DNA of 64,000 bases from Salinicola endophyticus (GCF_040536835.1 NZ_CP159578.1:1488001-1552000); one strand, 5' to 3'; positions 29,699 to 40,479 are shown, counted from the first letter of the stretch. Translations and numbers: made by a program. Notes: generated by a model from the letters alone, not told the origin.

Positions 29699-30420
29699 GG
29701 CGGGTGCCGAAGGTGCGCCGCCGCCAGCTCGAAGCCTGGCCACGCTACCTCGCCGCGCGCGCTGCCGAGGCCAAGGATGCGCGCCTGGCAGGCTTTTTCG
29801 CCGGCGGTGGACTCGACCCCGAGATGCCGATCGGCGAGGCGCCGCTGGTGGCCATGGACTTCGAGACCACCGGGCTCGACGCAGGGCGCCACGATATCGT
29901 CAGTGTCGGCGTGGTGCCGTTCACGCTGGCGCGGATCCGACCCGCCCAGGGGCGCTACTGGGTGCTGTCGCCACGGCGGCGGCTGAGTGACGAGTCGGTG
30001 ACCTTCCACCATATCACCCACGCTGAAGTGGAGAACGCGCCCGACTTCTCCGCCATCATCGACGAGCTGCTGGCGGCGCTTCACGGGCGGCTGGTGGTAG
30101 TGCACTACCGCCAGCTCGAACGCAGCTTCCTCGATGCCGCGATCCGAGAACGCCTCGGCGAAGGGCTGCTGTTTCCGATGCTCGATACCATGTCGCTGGA
30201 GGCGCGCATCCATCGCCAGTCATGGTGGGCGCGTCTGCGCCGCTGGGCGGGACGCCCGGTGGCCTCGATCCGCCTGCACGAGAGCCGTCAGCGCTACAAT
30301 CTGCCGGCGTATACCGGTCACCATGCGCTGATCGATTCGCTGGCCACGGCGGAGCTGCTGCAGGCACAGATTCTCTATCACTACAGCTGGGAGACGCCGG
30401 TCGGTGCGCTCTGGCGATGA
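29695..30420 (+). CDS. DnaQ-like DEDDh 3'-5' exonuclease family protein
   Basis: A 241-residue protein with GTG start overlapping the upstream stop (GTGA). Exo I is AMDFETTGLD (D55, E57). Exo II lies in the region around LVVVHYRQLERSFLD. Exo III is YTGHHALIDSLATAELL with the DEDDh His and Asp. A basic N-terminal extension of 45 residues precedes the fold. It is not the polymerase epsilon subunit proper but the paralogue usually paired with CBS/DUF294 proteins. The tight overlap implies co-expression with that gene. Confidence 0.88.
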   Translation: MRRVPKVRRRQLEAWPRYLAARAAEAKDARLAGFFAGGGLDPEMPIGEAPLVAMDFETTGLDAGRHDIVSVGVVPFTLARIRPAQGRYWVLSPRRRLSDESVTFHHITHAEVENAPDFSAIIDELLAALHGRLVVVHYRQLERSFLDAAIRERLGEGLLFPMLDTMSLEARIHRQSWWARLRRWAGRPVASIRLHESRQRYNLPAYTGHHALIDSLATAELLQAQILYHYSWETPVGALWR

Positions 30421-30578
30421 ATGACGTGTGGTGAGATGACGTGTGGGGCGGTGAAGCCTGTGTCGGGGAAACCTAGGCGGGTGCAGTGCAGGACGGTGAC
30501 GGCGGGTAGAGCGGGACAGGTGCGGTGAGGCGAAGCGTTCTTTCGTCGGCCGGAAACGGCAAAGGAGTAGCAGAACGA

Positions 30579-30606
30579 CAACGAGCGGCCCTTGGGCCGC
30601 TCGTTG
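30579..30606. terminator. bidirectional-type hairpin between exonuclease and BCCT genes
   Basis: A 13-bp perfect stem CAACGAGCGGCCC/GGGCCGCTCGTTG around TT lies between the convergent exonuclease and transporter genes. Weak T tract. Confidence 0.7.
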
Positions 30607-30623
30607 CGTTTACAGCACTGGCT

Positions 30624-32258
30624 TCAGGTGCGCGGTTCGGAGCGCAGACCCTGGATGATGGCGTAGCACGCCGCCAGCAAGACGATGGTGAAGGGTAGGC
30701 CGGTAGTGATCACCGCCGCCTGCAGTGCGGTCAGACCGCCGCCCAGCAGCAGGGCGATGGCGATCGCGCCTTCGATCAGTGCCCAGAACACGCGCTGCGG
30801 CTTGGGCGCGTCGACCTTGCCGCCGGCAGTGATCGAGTCGATCACCAGCGACCCGGAGTCGGAGGAGGTGATGAAGAACACCATCACCAGCACGATGCCG
30901 AGGAACGAGGTGATCGCGGTCAGCGGCAGTTGGCCCAGCATGGTGAAGAGCTGCAGCTCCAGTGCCGCATCCTTGACCCCCTGGAAGCCATCGCCGACCA
31001 GCTGATGGATGGCGGTATCGCCGAAGGCGGTCATCCAGATCACCGAGACCAGCGTGGGCACCAGCAGTACCGCGATCAGGAATTCGCGCACGGTGCGGCC
31101 GCGGCTGACGCGGGCGATGAACATGCCGACGAACGGCGACCAGGAGATCCACCAGGCCCAGTAGAAGGCGGTCCAGCCGTGGACGAAGTTGGTGTCTTCG
31201 CGGCCGAACGGATTGGACAGTGCCGGCAGATACTTCAGGTAGGAGACGATGTTCTCGACGAAGCCGGTGGCGAGCAGCAGGGTCGGGCCGACGAAGATCA
31301 CGAACACCAGCAGAATGAAGGCCAGCGCCATGTTGATCTGCGACAGCCGCTGCACGCCCTTGTCCACGCCCAGCATGACCGAACCCAGTGCCACCAGGGT
31401 GATACCGATGATCAGCAGGACCATGGTCACGTTGGTGTTGGGCACGTCGAACAGATAGTGCAGACCGGCGGCCGCCTGGGAGGCGCCCAGACCCAGCGAG
31501 GTGGCCAGGCCGAACAGCGTGGCGAAGACCGCCAGGATGTCGATGATATGGCCGGGCCAGCCCCAGATGCGCTCACCCAGGATCGGGTAGAAGATCGAAC
31601 GCATGGTCAGCGGCAGCCCCTTGTTGAAGGAGAACAGCGCCAGCGACAGCGCGACCACCGCGTAGATGCCCCAGGGGTGCAGGCCCCAGTGGAAGATCGT
31701 CGCGGCCATGGCCAGCGACTGGGAGGCAGCGTCGTTACCCGCGGCGCCGCCCAGCGGCGCCCAGGAGTCGCCGGCCAGCGAGGTGCCGAAGTGGGTGATC
31801 GGTTCGGAGACGCCATAGAACATCAGGCCGATGCCCATGCCCGCGGCGAACAGCATCGCGAACCAGCCGGCATAGCTGAAGTCGGGCTTGGCGTGCATAC
31901 CGCCGATGCGCACCTTGCCCAGGGGGGTGAAGATCAGCCCCACCGAGACCAGTACGAAGACGTTGGCGGCTAACAGGAACAGCCAGCTCAGGTTGTCGGT
32001 GAGAAAGCTCCTTGCCCCGTTGAAGATCGGCCCCATCTGCTCTGGCAGGGCCAGAGTGATGATGACGAAGAACAGGATCATCAGCGACGAGATCGAGAAG
32101 ACCTTGCCGTGCAGGTCGACGTCGAAGCCGAATTTGTTGGTCCTGATGTTGTCCTGACCGATCACGTAGTCGGTATCGATCAGATTGGAGGGTCCCTCGG
32201 GGGCCGGTACGCCTTCCTGCGGCGCGGCCGGCTGGTTGTTAGGATCTTCTTGAGCCAC
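30624..32258 (-). CDS. BCCT-family betaine/choline/carnitine transporter
   Basis: A 544-residue carrier with GTG start at 32258, with GGGAG 7-8 bases upstream. Twelve membrane segments are preceded by a cytosolic Pro/Glu-rich N-terminus of about 45 residues. The sodium-coupled BCCT signature GMGIGLMFYGVSEPITH lies in TM3, and WAWWISWSPFVGMFIARVSR lies in the substrate aromatic-box region of TM8. The Na+-type GxGxG motif points to betaine-like uptake driven by Na+. The C-terminal tail is short (IIQGLRSEPRT), unlike the long osmosensing tail of BetP. Probably used for compatible-solute uptake. Confidence 0.92.
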   Translation of the reverse strand: MAQEDPNNQPAAPQEGVPAPEGPSNLIDTDYVIGQDNIRTNKFGFDVDLHGKVFSISSLMILFFVIITLALPEQMGPIFNGARSFLTDNLSWLFLLAANVFVLVSVGLIFTPLGKVRIGGMHAKPDFSYAGWFAMLFAAGMGIGLMFYGVSEPITHFGTSLAGDSWAPLGGAAGNDAASQSLAMAATIFHWGLHPWGIYAVVALSLALFSFNKGLPLTMRSIFYPILGERIWGWPGHIIDILAVFATLFGLATSLGLGASQAAAGLHYLFDVPNTNVTMVLLIIGITLVALGSVMLGVDKGVQRLSQINMALAFILLVFVIFVGPTLLLATGFVENIVSYLKYLPALSNPFGREDTNFVHGWTAFYWAWWISWSPFVGMFIARVSRGRTVREFLIAVLLVPTLVSVIWMTAFGDTAIHQLVGDGFQGVKDAALELQLFTMLGQLPLTAITSFLGIVLVMVFFITSSDSGSLVIDSITAGGKVDAPKPQRVFWALIEGAIAIALLLGGGLTALQAAVITTGLPFTIVLLAACYAIIQGLRSEPRT

Positions 32259-32608
32259 TAGCCGTCTCCCTAATGATTACCACATGACGGACCAGGCCGC
32301 GCCTTCAGGGCGTGGCGAGATCGCGTCCCGTTATTGACTTGCTGGCGGTGGTGGCGATGCGCCATTGCGCCTCTAGTCTGGCGTATCGTCACGAACGTGC
32401 AAGTTTTGTAATTATCCTGAATCAAGTCGGTGCTTCCAACCGTCCCCGGCGCGCGCGCGACGTATCTGCCCGCGACGCCGGGCCGCACAGCGTCTATACC
32501 AAGGTCGCAGGGCGTGTGGAACGAGCCCGCGATTGTCTGGATAGCGGCGCTCGCGCAGCCTGCTAGACCAAGGTCAGAGTGCACGTCGGGCGGCATTCGA
32601 CGTATATT
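32259..32608. other. divergent intergenic region, no gene seen
   Basis: About 350 bp between the BCCT gene (minus) and the acyl-CoA dehydrogenase gene (plus). No frame with coding character was found. It should hold promoters for both genes. TATATT at 32603-32608, directly before the PsrA-like box, is a plausible -10 for the rightward gene. Confidence 0.5.
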
Positions 32609-32622
32609 GAAACGAACGTTTG
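32609..32622 (+). promoter_or_regulatory. PsrA-like operator upstream of the acyl-CoA dehydrogenase
   Basis: GAAAC-GAAC-GTTTG fits the G/CAAAC-N2-4-GTTTG/C consensus of PsrA, the TetR-type long-chain fatty-acid sensor of Pseudomonas and relatives. It overlaps or directly follows a TATATT hexamer, a position suited to repression, 38 bp before the start codon. Confidence 0.6.
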
Positions 32623-32659
32623 AAAATGGCTGCATTCGACATTCGCCGCAGGAGAGGTC

Positions 32660-34459
32660 ATGGCACACTATCGAGCCCCGCTGAACGATCTGCGTTTCGT
32701 GCGTGAAGAGGTCTTCGCCGCCGAGCGTGAATGGGCGGCGATGCCGGCCACCGCCGAGCTCAACGCCGAACTCGCCGACGCGGTGATGGAAGAAGCCGGG
32801 AGGCTGGTCAGCGCCGAGCTGCTGCCGCTCAATGCCAGCGGCGATGCCGAGGGTTGTCAGTTCGACGGCGCCCGGGTGACCACGCCGGCGGGCTTCCGCG
32901 AGGCATTCGCCGAGTTCGCCGAGGGCGGCTGGTGCGGGCTCGCCGGTGACCCGGCGCTGGGCGGTCAGGGCCTGCCCAAGCTGCTCACGCTGGCCTTCGA
33001 CGAGATGCTCTACGCCAGCAACTCGAGTTTTGCGCTCTATCTGGCGCTCAATAACGGCGCCGCGCTGCTGCTCGACCAGTACGCCGACGAAGCGACTCGA
33101 GCGCGCTACCTGCCGCGACTCTACGCCGGCGAATGGCTGGGCACGATGTGCTTGACGGAGCCCCACTGCGGCACCGACCTGGGGCTGATCAAGACCCGCG
33201 CGACCCCCAACGACGACGGCAGCTACGCCATCACCGGCAGCAAGATCTGGATCACCGGCGGCGAGCACGATCTCACCGACAACATCGTTCACCTGGTGCT
33301 GGCCAAGCTGCCCGACGCGCCACCGGGCGCCAAGGGCATCTCGCTGTTTCTGGTGCCCAAGCGCGTGGTCGATGACGAGGGGCAGGCCGGCGAGGCCAAC
33401 GGTGTGGTGTGCGGCGGTCTCGAACACAAGATGGGGATCAAGGCCAGCGCCACCTGCGTGATGCACTTCGAGGCGGCACGGGGCGAGCTGATCGGCGAGC
33501 CGCACCAGGGTCTGGCGACGATGTTCACGATGATGAACTACGAGCGGCTGTCGATCGGTATGCAGGGTCTGGGCCTTGGCGAGATCGCCTACCAGAGCGC
33601 GATCGACTTCGCTCGCGAGCGCCTGCAGAGCCGTGCCCCCGGCGGCGCGGCGGCGCCGGAGAAGCCCGCCGACCCGATTCTGGTACACCCGGACGTGCGC
33701 CGCATGGCGCTGGACGTGCGCGCCTGGAACGAGGGCGGACGGCTATTCGCGGCCTTCGTCGCCCGCGAGCTCGACCGCGCGCGCTACCATCCGGAGGCCG
33801 AGACCCGCGCCGGTGCCGAGGAGATGGTCGCGCTGCTGACCCCGGTAGCCAAGGCCTTTCTGACCGACCGCGGCTTCGAGGCCACGGTGGAGGCCCAGCA
33901 GCTCTACGGCGGCAGCGGCTACTGCGTCGAGTGGGGCGCCGAGCAGTTCGTGCGCGATGCGCGTATCGCCATGATCTATGAAGGCACCAACGGCATCCAG
34001 GCGATGGACCTGGTCGGGCGCAAGCTGGTGCGTAACGGCGGCGCCTATGTCGAGCGTCTGCTGGCACGTCTGCGCGCGGACCTGGAGGATGGCGCCGCCG
34101 ATGACACGCGCCTGCGGCCCTTCCATGCCGCTGCCGAGGCTGCCGCAACGCGGCTGGAACAGGCGACCCGTCAACTGCTCGAGCGCGCGGCGCAGGATCC
34201 GGCCGAGGCCGGCGCGGCGGCCCACGACTACCTGCAATTGACCGGGCTCAGCGTCTACGCCTGGATGTGGTGGAAGGCGGCACGCGCGGCGGTGCGTGGG
34301 CTCGATCAAGACGGGGCTCTGGGGGAGGCCGACTATCGCGACAAGCTGATCGTGGGGCAGCACTTCCTCGAGCGTCTTCTGCCGCGCAGCGAGGCCCACG
34401 CGCGCCAGCTCGAGGCGGCGGCGACTGGGTTGATGGCCATGGATGAACTGCGTTTTTGA
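32660..34459 (+). CDS. acyl-CoA dehydrogenase, DmdC / long C-terminal-extension type
   Basis: A 599-residue FAD enzyme; start ATG with AGGAGAGG directly upstream. Acyl-CoA dehydrogenase core: CLTEPHCGTDLGLIKTRA, KIWITGGEHDL, and the catalytic Glu in MIYEGTNGIQAMDLVGRK near residue 445. The extra C-terminal domain of about 120 residues is typical of the DmdC family. These enzymes act on methylthiopropionyl-CoA or on medium/long acyl-CoAs; no other DMSP gene is nearby, so general beta-oxidation use is more likely. The PsrA-like box supports fatty-acid control. Confidence 0.93.
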   Translation: MAHYRAPLNDLRFVREEVFAAEREWAAMPATAELNAELADAVMEEAGRLVSAELLPLNASGDAEGCQFDGARVTTPAGFREAFAEFAEGGWCGLAGDPALGGQGLPKLLTLAFDEMLYASNSSFALYLALNNGAALLLDQYADEATRARYLPRLYAGEWLGTMCLTEPHCGTDLGLIKTRATPNDDGSYAITGSKIWITGGEHDLTDNIVHLVLAKLPDAPPGAKGISLFLVPKRVVDDEGQAGEANGVVCGGLEHKMGIKASATCVMHFEAARGELIGEPHQGLATMFTMMNYERLSIGMQGLGLGEIAYQSAIDFARERLQSRAPGGAAAPEKPADPILVHPDVRRMALDVRAWNEGGRLFAAFVARELDRARYHPEAETRAGAEEMVALLTPVAKAFLTDRGFEATVEAQQLYGGSGYCVEWGAEQFVRDARIAMIYEGTNGIQAMDLVGRKLVRNGGAYVERLLARLRADLEDGAADDTRLRPFHAAAEAAATRLEQATRQLLERAAQDPAEAGAAAHDYLQLTGLSVYAWMWWKAARAAVRGLDQDGALGEADYRDKLIVGQHFLERLLPRSEAHARQLEAAATGLMAMDELRF

Positions 34460-34513
34460 TGAACTGGCGAGGTGACGTCAGCGAGTTTCGATCGGTGGTT
34501 TGCACGCTTTTGG

Positions 34514-34541
34514 GGCGCCCGTGACACGGGCGCCTTTTTTT
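34514..34541 (+). terminator. intrinsic terminator after the acyl-CoA dehydrogenase
   Basis: A 10-base perfect inverted repeat GGCGCCCGTG/CACGGGCGCC is followed by seven T residues, 55 bp after the stop. Confidence 0.9.
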
Positions 34542-34818
34542 GTATCCATTCTGGTGCATGTCCATCTACGTCGGGTGGCGACCCCAACGTCTTGACCTGG
34601 CTCATGAATCTAATACCGAAGCGGACGTTACGTGCTCAACTGAGCCTCTCGGAGCGCGTCCTGCGTGGCCGCGGCGCGCGCTGGCGGTGCGATAAGGGTG
34701 GTTTTTTGTATACAAAGACCCGGGCTCGATTAAAAAGGGCACGAAAAATGCATGAGGGCTAGGGAGGGGTGCGCCGGCGGCGCCGGACACCCACCCAGGG
34801 ATTCTTCAGGAGCGTCTC
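34542..34818 (+). promoter_or_regulatory. urtA upstream region with TTTGTATACAAA palindrome
   Basis: No gene in about 280 bp. The perfect 12-bp palindrome TTTGTATACAAA at 34705-34716 lies about 100 bp before urtA and resembles GntR/FCD-type operators (TTGTATACAA). No convincing sigma-54 promoter was found, although urea genes are often nitrogen-regulated. A purine-rich AGGAGCG precedes the urtA ATG. Confidence 0.45.
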
Positions 34819-36126
34819 ATGACAACAACAGCCCTACGCAAACTGATCGCAGCATCCGTGCTCACCACCACGCTGGCGGGGGTCTCGGCGCCGCTGCTGG
34901 CCGCCGACGATGGCCCGATCCGCGTCGGTATCCTTCACTCCCTCTCCGGCACCATGGCGATCAGCGAATCGACGCTGAAAGACGAGATGCTGATGCTGAT
35001 CGATCAGCAGAACAAGGCCGGCGGTCTGCTCGGGCGCCAGCTGGAGCCGGTGGTGATGGATCCGGCCTCTGACTGGTCGCGCTACGCCGAGCAGGCGCGC
35101 ACCCTGCTCACCGGTGACCAGCGGGTCGACGTCATCTTCGGCAACTGGACCTCGGCCTCGCGCAAGGCGGTGCTGCCGGTGGTCGAGGAGCTCGATGGAC
35201 TGCTGTTCTATCCGGTGCAGTATGAGGGTCAGGAATCCTCCGAGAACATCTTCTACACCGGCGCCGCGCCCAACCAGCAGGCGATCCCCGCGGTCGACTA
35301 TCTAATGGGGCAGGGGGTCGAGCGCTGGGCGCTGCTGGGTACCGACTACGTCTATCCGCGCACCACCAACGAGATCCTCGAGGCCTATCTCAAGGCTCAC
35401 GGCGTGGCGGACGACGACATCATGGTCAACTACACCCCGTTCGGCTTCAGCGACTGGCAGTCGATCGTCTCCCGGGTCAAGGATTTCGGTAGTCAGGGCA
35501 AGAAGACCGCGGTGGTCTCGACCATCAATGGCGATGCCAACGTGCCGTTCTACAACGAGCTCGCCAACCAGGGGGTCAAGGCTGCCGACATTCCGGTGGT
35601 GGCGTTCTCGGTCGGCGAGCAGGAGCTGACCGGGATCGACACCGCGCCGCTGGTCGGTCATCTGGCGGCCTGGAACTACTTCATGAGTGTCGACAGCGAC
35701 GCCAACTACGACTTCATCGATGCCTGGGTCGCCTACACCGGCAATCAGGATGCAGTGGTCAACGACCCCATGGAAGCCCACTACATCGGCTTCAACATGT
35801 GGCTCAAGGCGGTCGAGGAGGCCGGTACCACCGACGTCGATGCGGTCAAGGACGCGATCATCGGCGTGACCGTGCCCAATCTCTCCGGCGGTGCGGCGAC
35901 GATGATGCCCAACCACCACATCACCAAGCCGGTGATGATCGGCGAGATCCAGGATGACGGTCAGTTCAGCGTGGTGTGGCAGACCCCGACCACGGTAGCC
36001 GGTGACGCCTGGTCCGACTATCTGCCGGCGTCGCAGCACCTGATCAGCGATTGGCGCGCGCCGCTGCGCTGCGGAAAGCTCGATGTCGAGCGCATGGTCT
36101 GCGAAGACGGCGCAGGAACGAACTGA
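34819..36126 (+). CDS. urtA: urea ABC transporter substrate-binding protein
   Basis: A 435-residue periplasmic protein with a Sec signal peptide (MTTTALRKLIAASVLTTTLA, cleavage near residue 29 after PLLAA). The Leu/Ile/Val-binding-type fold has the UrtA hallmarks IRVGILHSLSGTMAISE, IFGNWTSASRKAVLPVVE and LLFYPVQYEGQESS. It delivers urea (or short amides) to UrtBC. The urease genes that follow make urea the likely substrate. It is first in a 12-kb unit; a GC hairpin separates it from urtB, which can raise its relative expression. Confidence 0.96.
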   Translation: MTTTALRKLIAASVLTTTLAGVSAPLLAADDGPIRVGILHSLSGTMAISESTLKDEMLMLIDQQNKAGGLLGRQLEPVVMDPASDWSRYAEQARTLLTGDQRVDVIFGNWTSASRKAVLPVVEELDGLLFYPVQYEGQESSENIFYTGAAPNQQAIPAVDYLMGQGVERWALLGTDYVYPRTTNEILEAYLKAHGVADDDIMVNYTPFGFSDWQSIVSRVKDFGSQGKKTAVVSTINGDANVPFYNELANQGVKAADIPVVAFSVGEQELTGIDTAPLVGHLAAWNYFMSVDSDANYDFIDAWVAYTGNQDAVVNDPMEAHYIGFNMWLKAVEEAGTTDVDAVKDAIIGVTVPNLSGGAATMMPNHHITKPVMIGEIQDDGQFSVVWQTPTTVAGDAWSDYLPASQHLISDWRAPLRCGKLDVERMVCEDGAGTN

Positions 36127-36131
36127 TCGGT

Positions 36132-36173
36132 GGGCGGTGCCTGGCCGCGGCCATGCCGCGGCGCTCACCGCCC
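36132..36173 (+). promoter_or_regulatory. urtA-urtB intercistronic hairpin
   Basis: GGGCGGTG (36132-36139) pairs with CACCGCCC (36166-36173), and an inner CCGCGG/CCGCGG pair extends the fold. No T tract follows. Such structures behind a binding-protein gene typically stabilise its mRNA or reduce read-through into the permease genes. Confidence 0.6.
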
Positions 36174-36240
36174 GAGCACGTGCCCGCGCCGCCGAGCGGA
36201 TGGCGCGGGGCCAACGGCAACGCAGCATGAGCGTTCCATC

Positions 36241-37872
36241 ATGATGATGCATTCCCACGCCGGAGGCTGCCAGTGCGCCCGCCGGCTCAGGCACGGGTTG
36301 TTGTTCGGCCTGCTGCTGATCTGCGCCGCGCTGGCCACCCCGGCCTCGGCGGCGGTCAGCGAGCCCCAGGCCAGAGCGCTGTTGCAGGCGCTGGATACGC
36401 GCAGTTTCGCGGCCAAGGGCGAGGCCGCCCAGGCGATCGCCGACAGCCAGGCAAGTCAGAAGACGCGCTGGCTTCAGGCGCTGCTCGATGGCCGTCTGGG
36501 CAAGGCGCGCCGCGGCGAGCAGTTCTATATCGTCACCGACGACAGCGGTCGTGAGTGGCCGCTGATCGATGCGATCACCTTCGCCGAGGCTGGCAGCGGT
36601 TCCCGGCGCACGGTGGATATCTTCAAGATCAACAACGATCTGCGCACCCAGCTCCAGGGCATGATCGCCTCGCTCTCGCTGGCCGAGGGTGACGCGGGTG
36701 CACGTCTAGCGGCTGCGGATCGGCTGATCGGAGAGGTGAACGCCGACAATGTCGCGAGCGTACGCGCCAGCCGCGAGCAGGAAGAGAGCTCTGAGGTGCG
36801 TGACCACCTCGACGTGGCGCTGGCGCTGTATGCCGCGCAGCAGGGCGACGCCGAGGCCCTCGACACCCTCGCCGGCAATCTCGACACGCGAGTGCGCAAT
36901 GGCCTGACCACGCTGGCGGCGGGTGACGGCGAACTCGCTGCCCAGGCACAGCGTGTGCTCGACGGCATCGAGCGCAAGCGCGCCTGGTACGACCGCGCGC
37001 AGACCCTGTTCTTCGGCTTGAGCGCGGGCTCGATCCTGGTGCTGGCGGCGATCGGTCTGGCGATCACCTTCGGCGTCATGGGGGTAATCAACATGGCCCA
37101 CGGTGAGCTGATCATGCTCGGTGCCTACACCACCTGGCTGATCCAGCAGGCGCTGCCGGGGCAGCCGGGGCTGGCGCTGCTGCTGGCGATCCCCGGCGGC
37201 TTCCTGGTGGCCGCGGCCTTCGGCATCGTCATCGAGCGCTGCGTGATCCGCTTCCTCAAGGGGCGGCCGCTGGAGACGCTGCTGGCGACCTTCGGCCTGA
37301 GCCTGATCCTGCAGCAGCTGGTGCGCACGCTGTTCTCGCCGCTCAACCGACGGGTGGAGTCGCCGGCGTGGCTGCAGGGTGCCTGGCAGATCAACGATGC
37401 GCTGTCGCTGACCCTGAATCGTCTCGGCGTGCTCGGCTTCTGTCTGCTGGTGTTCGCCGCGCTGTGGGCGCTGATGCGCTACACCCGGCTCGGCCTGGAG
37501 GTGCGCGCAGTGACCCAGAACCGCGCCATGGCGCGGGCCATGGGCGTGCGCGCGGCGCGGGTCGACATGCTCACCTTCGGGCTCGGTGCCGGGGTCGCGG
37601 GGCTCGCCGGGGTGGCGCTGTCGCAGCTCACCAACGTGGGGCCGAACCTGGGCCAGGGCTATATCGTCGACTCCTTCCTGGTGGTGGTGTTCGGCGGCGT
37701 CGGCAATCTGTGGGGTACCCTGGTCGCCGGCATGTCGCTGGGGGTGATCAATCAGGTGCTGCAGCCGTGGGTCGGGGCGGTGCTGGCCAAGATCATCGTG
37801 CTGGTCGGGGTGATCCTGTTCATCCAGAAGCGCCCGCAGGGGATCTTCGCGCCCAAGGGGAGGGTGTCATGA
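36241..37872 (+). CDS. urtB: urea ABC transporter permease UrtB
   Basis: About 543 residues from the ATG at 36241 (three ATG codons at 36241, 36244 and 36247 compete). A signal-like hydrophobic segment is followed by an extra-membrane domain of about 210 residues, peculiar to UrtB among LIV-H permeases. The LivH-like membrane domain runs from about residue 260 (GVMGVINMAHGELIMLGAYT) to the end (VVFGGVGNLWGTLVAGMSLG). It forms the channel with UrtC. The stop overlaps the urtC ATG (ATGA). Confidence 0.95.
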   Translation: MMMHSHAGGCQCARRLRHGLLFGLLLICAALATPASAAVSEPQARALLQALDTRSFAAKGEAAQAIADSQASQKTRWLQALLDGRLGKARRGEQFYIVTDDSGREWPLIDAITFAEAGSGSRRTVDIFKINNDLRTQLQGMIASLSLAEGDAGARLAAADRLIGEVNADNVASVRASREQEESSEVRDHLDVALALYAAQQGDAEALDTLAGNLDTRVRNGLTTLAAGDGELAAQAQRVLDGIERKRAWYDRAQTLFFGLSAGSILVLAAIGLAITFGVMGVINMAHGELIMLGAYTTWLIQQALPGQPGLALLLAIPGGFLVAAAFGIVIERCVIRFLKGRPLETLLATFGLSLILQQLVRTLFSPLNRRVESPAWLQGAWQINDALSLTLNRLGVLGFCLLVFAALWALMRYTRLGLEVRAVTQNRAMARAMGVRAARVDMLTFGLGAGVAGLAGVALSQLTNVGPNLGQGYIVDSFLVVVFGGVGNLWGTLVAGMSLGVINQVLQPWVGAVLAKIIVLVGVILFIQKRPQGIFAPKGRVS

Positions 37873-38926
37873 GCCACGCAACCCTCGACCCCAACCGGGA
37901 TCGCTCGGGCCAGGCGTTTCTCTCCCGCGCCACGCTGATCACCTCGGCGCTGCTGATCGTCGGCATGGCGCTGGTGCTGGTCCTGCATGCGCTGCCCATG
38001 GCCCATCCGCTGCATGTGAGCGGTGCCACGGTGGCACTGCTGGGCAAGTACTTCACCTACATGCTGCTGGCGCTGGCGGTGGATCTGATCTGGGGCTACC
38101 TGGGCATCTTGAGTCTCGGCCACGGTGCCTTCTTCGCCCTCGGCGGCTACGCCATGGGGCTCTATCTCAATGCCCAGGGCACGGCGCTGCCCGGCTGGCA
38201 AGGGCTGCTGGCGAGCTTCCCGCTGGCGGCGCTGGCGGTGGTGCTGGCGCCGGGGTTATTGGCACTGGCGTTCGGCTGGCTCGCCTTCCGCTCCCGGGTG
38301 ACCGGGGTCTACTTCTCGATCATCACCCAGGCGCTGACCTTTGCCCTGATGCTGGCATTCAACCGCAACGAGATGGGGATGGGCGGCAGCACCGGACTGA
38401 CGCGCTTCAGCGAGCTGCTCGGTTTTCGGCTGGCCAGTGACGGCATGACCGTGGCGCTGTTCCTGGCCTCCGGTATTGCCGTACTGCTGGCGTTCTGGCT
38501 GTGTCGGGCGATCGTGGTCTCACGGCTGGGGCGGGTCGCCGTGGCGACCCGTGACGCCGAGGCGCGGGTGCGCTTTCTCGGTTATCGGGTCGAGCACGTC
38601 AAGCTGTCGCTGTTCGTGGTCTCGGCGATGCTCGCCGGGGTCGCCGGGGCGCTCTACGTGCCGCAGGTCGGGATCATCAACCCCAGCACCTTCGCGCCGC
38701 TGTTCTCGATCGAGGTGGTGGTGTGGGTGGCGCTGGGCGGACGCGCCACGCTGTTCGGTGCGCTGCTCGGGGCGCTGGTGGTCAACTATCTCAAGACCGT
38801 GCTCACCGGCGCGATGCCGGACGCCTGGCTGTTCCTGCTCGGCGGCCTGTTCGTGGTGTTGACCATGGCGCTGCCGCGGGGGATCGCCGGCGTGCTGGCA
38901 TGGCGGCGTCGGCAGGAGGGCGCGAC

Positions 38927-38930
<4 letters not shown>
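37869..38930 (+). CDS. urtC: urea ABC transporter permease UrtC
   Basis: A 353-residue LivM-like permease starting MSHATLDPNRDRSGQAFLSR. Start fixed by the ATGA overlap with urtB. Hydrophobic helices carry the LivM/UrtC phrases DLIWGYLGILSLGHGAFFAL, YFSIITQALTFALMLAFNRN and GYRVEHVKLSLFVVSAMLAG. It pairs with UrtB in the inner membrane. The stop overlaps the start of urtD by 4 bp. Confidence 0.95.
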
Positions 38931-39783
<853 letters not shown>

Positions 39784-39790
<7 letters not shown>

Positions 39791-40479
39791 GCGTGGACAA
39801 CCTCGATCAGTACTACGGCGAGAGCCATATCCTGCGCGGCCTGTCGCTGACGGTGCCGGCCGGGCGCTGCACCTGCGTGATGGGGCGCAACGGGGTCGGC
39901 AAGACCACGCTGTTGAAGACCATCATGGGGGAGGTGAGCGCCCGCGCCGGCACCATCCACTTCGACGGTGAGCCGCTGCTGCCCAAGCGCGCCGAGGCGC
40001 GTGCCGGTCTGGGGATCGGCTATGTGCCCCAGGGGCGGCAAATCTTCGCCACGCTCACAGTGGAGGAGAATCTGCGCATCGGCTTGCCGGCACGGCGCGA
40101 TCGCCAGCGGCGCATTCCCGAGCGCATCTATGAACTGTTCCCGGTGCTGCGCGAGATGCGCTATCGTCGCGGAGGCGACCTCTCCGGCGGCCAGCAGCAG
40201 CAGCTGGCGATCGGGCGCGCGCTGGTGCTCGACCCGCGGCTGCTGATTCTCGACGAGCCGGGGGAGGGCATCCAGCCCAATATCGTGGCCCAGATCGGCG
40301 AGGTGATCCGGCGGCTCAACCGCGAGGCCGGGCTGACCGTACTGCTGGTCGAGCAGAAACTGCCGTTCGCGCGCCGCTACGCCGACGGCTTCATGATCAT
40401 GGATCGGGGCCAGGCCGTGGCCAACGGCGACATCTCCGATCTCGACGACGACCTGATTCGGCGACATCTCACGGTATGA
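39784..40479 (+). CDS. urtE: urea ABC transporter ATP-binding protein UrtE
   Basis: A 231-residue LivF-type ATPase, overlapping urtD by 7 bp. It has Walker A MGRNGVGKTTLLKT, Q-loop region GYVPQGRQIF, signature LSGGQQQQLAIGRAL and Walker B LLILDEPGEGIQPN. Its stop overlaps the ureD ATG (ATGA), joining the transporter genes to the urease genes in one transcript. Confidence 0.96.

Noticed and set aside
34600..34818. Sigma-54 promoter for urtA
   Set aside because: No stretch matches TGGCAC-N5-TTGC well; CTGGCGGTGCGATAAGG lacks the conserved GC element.
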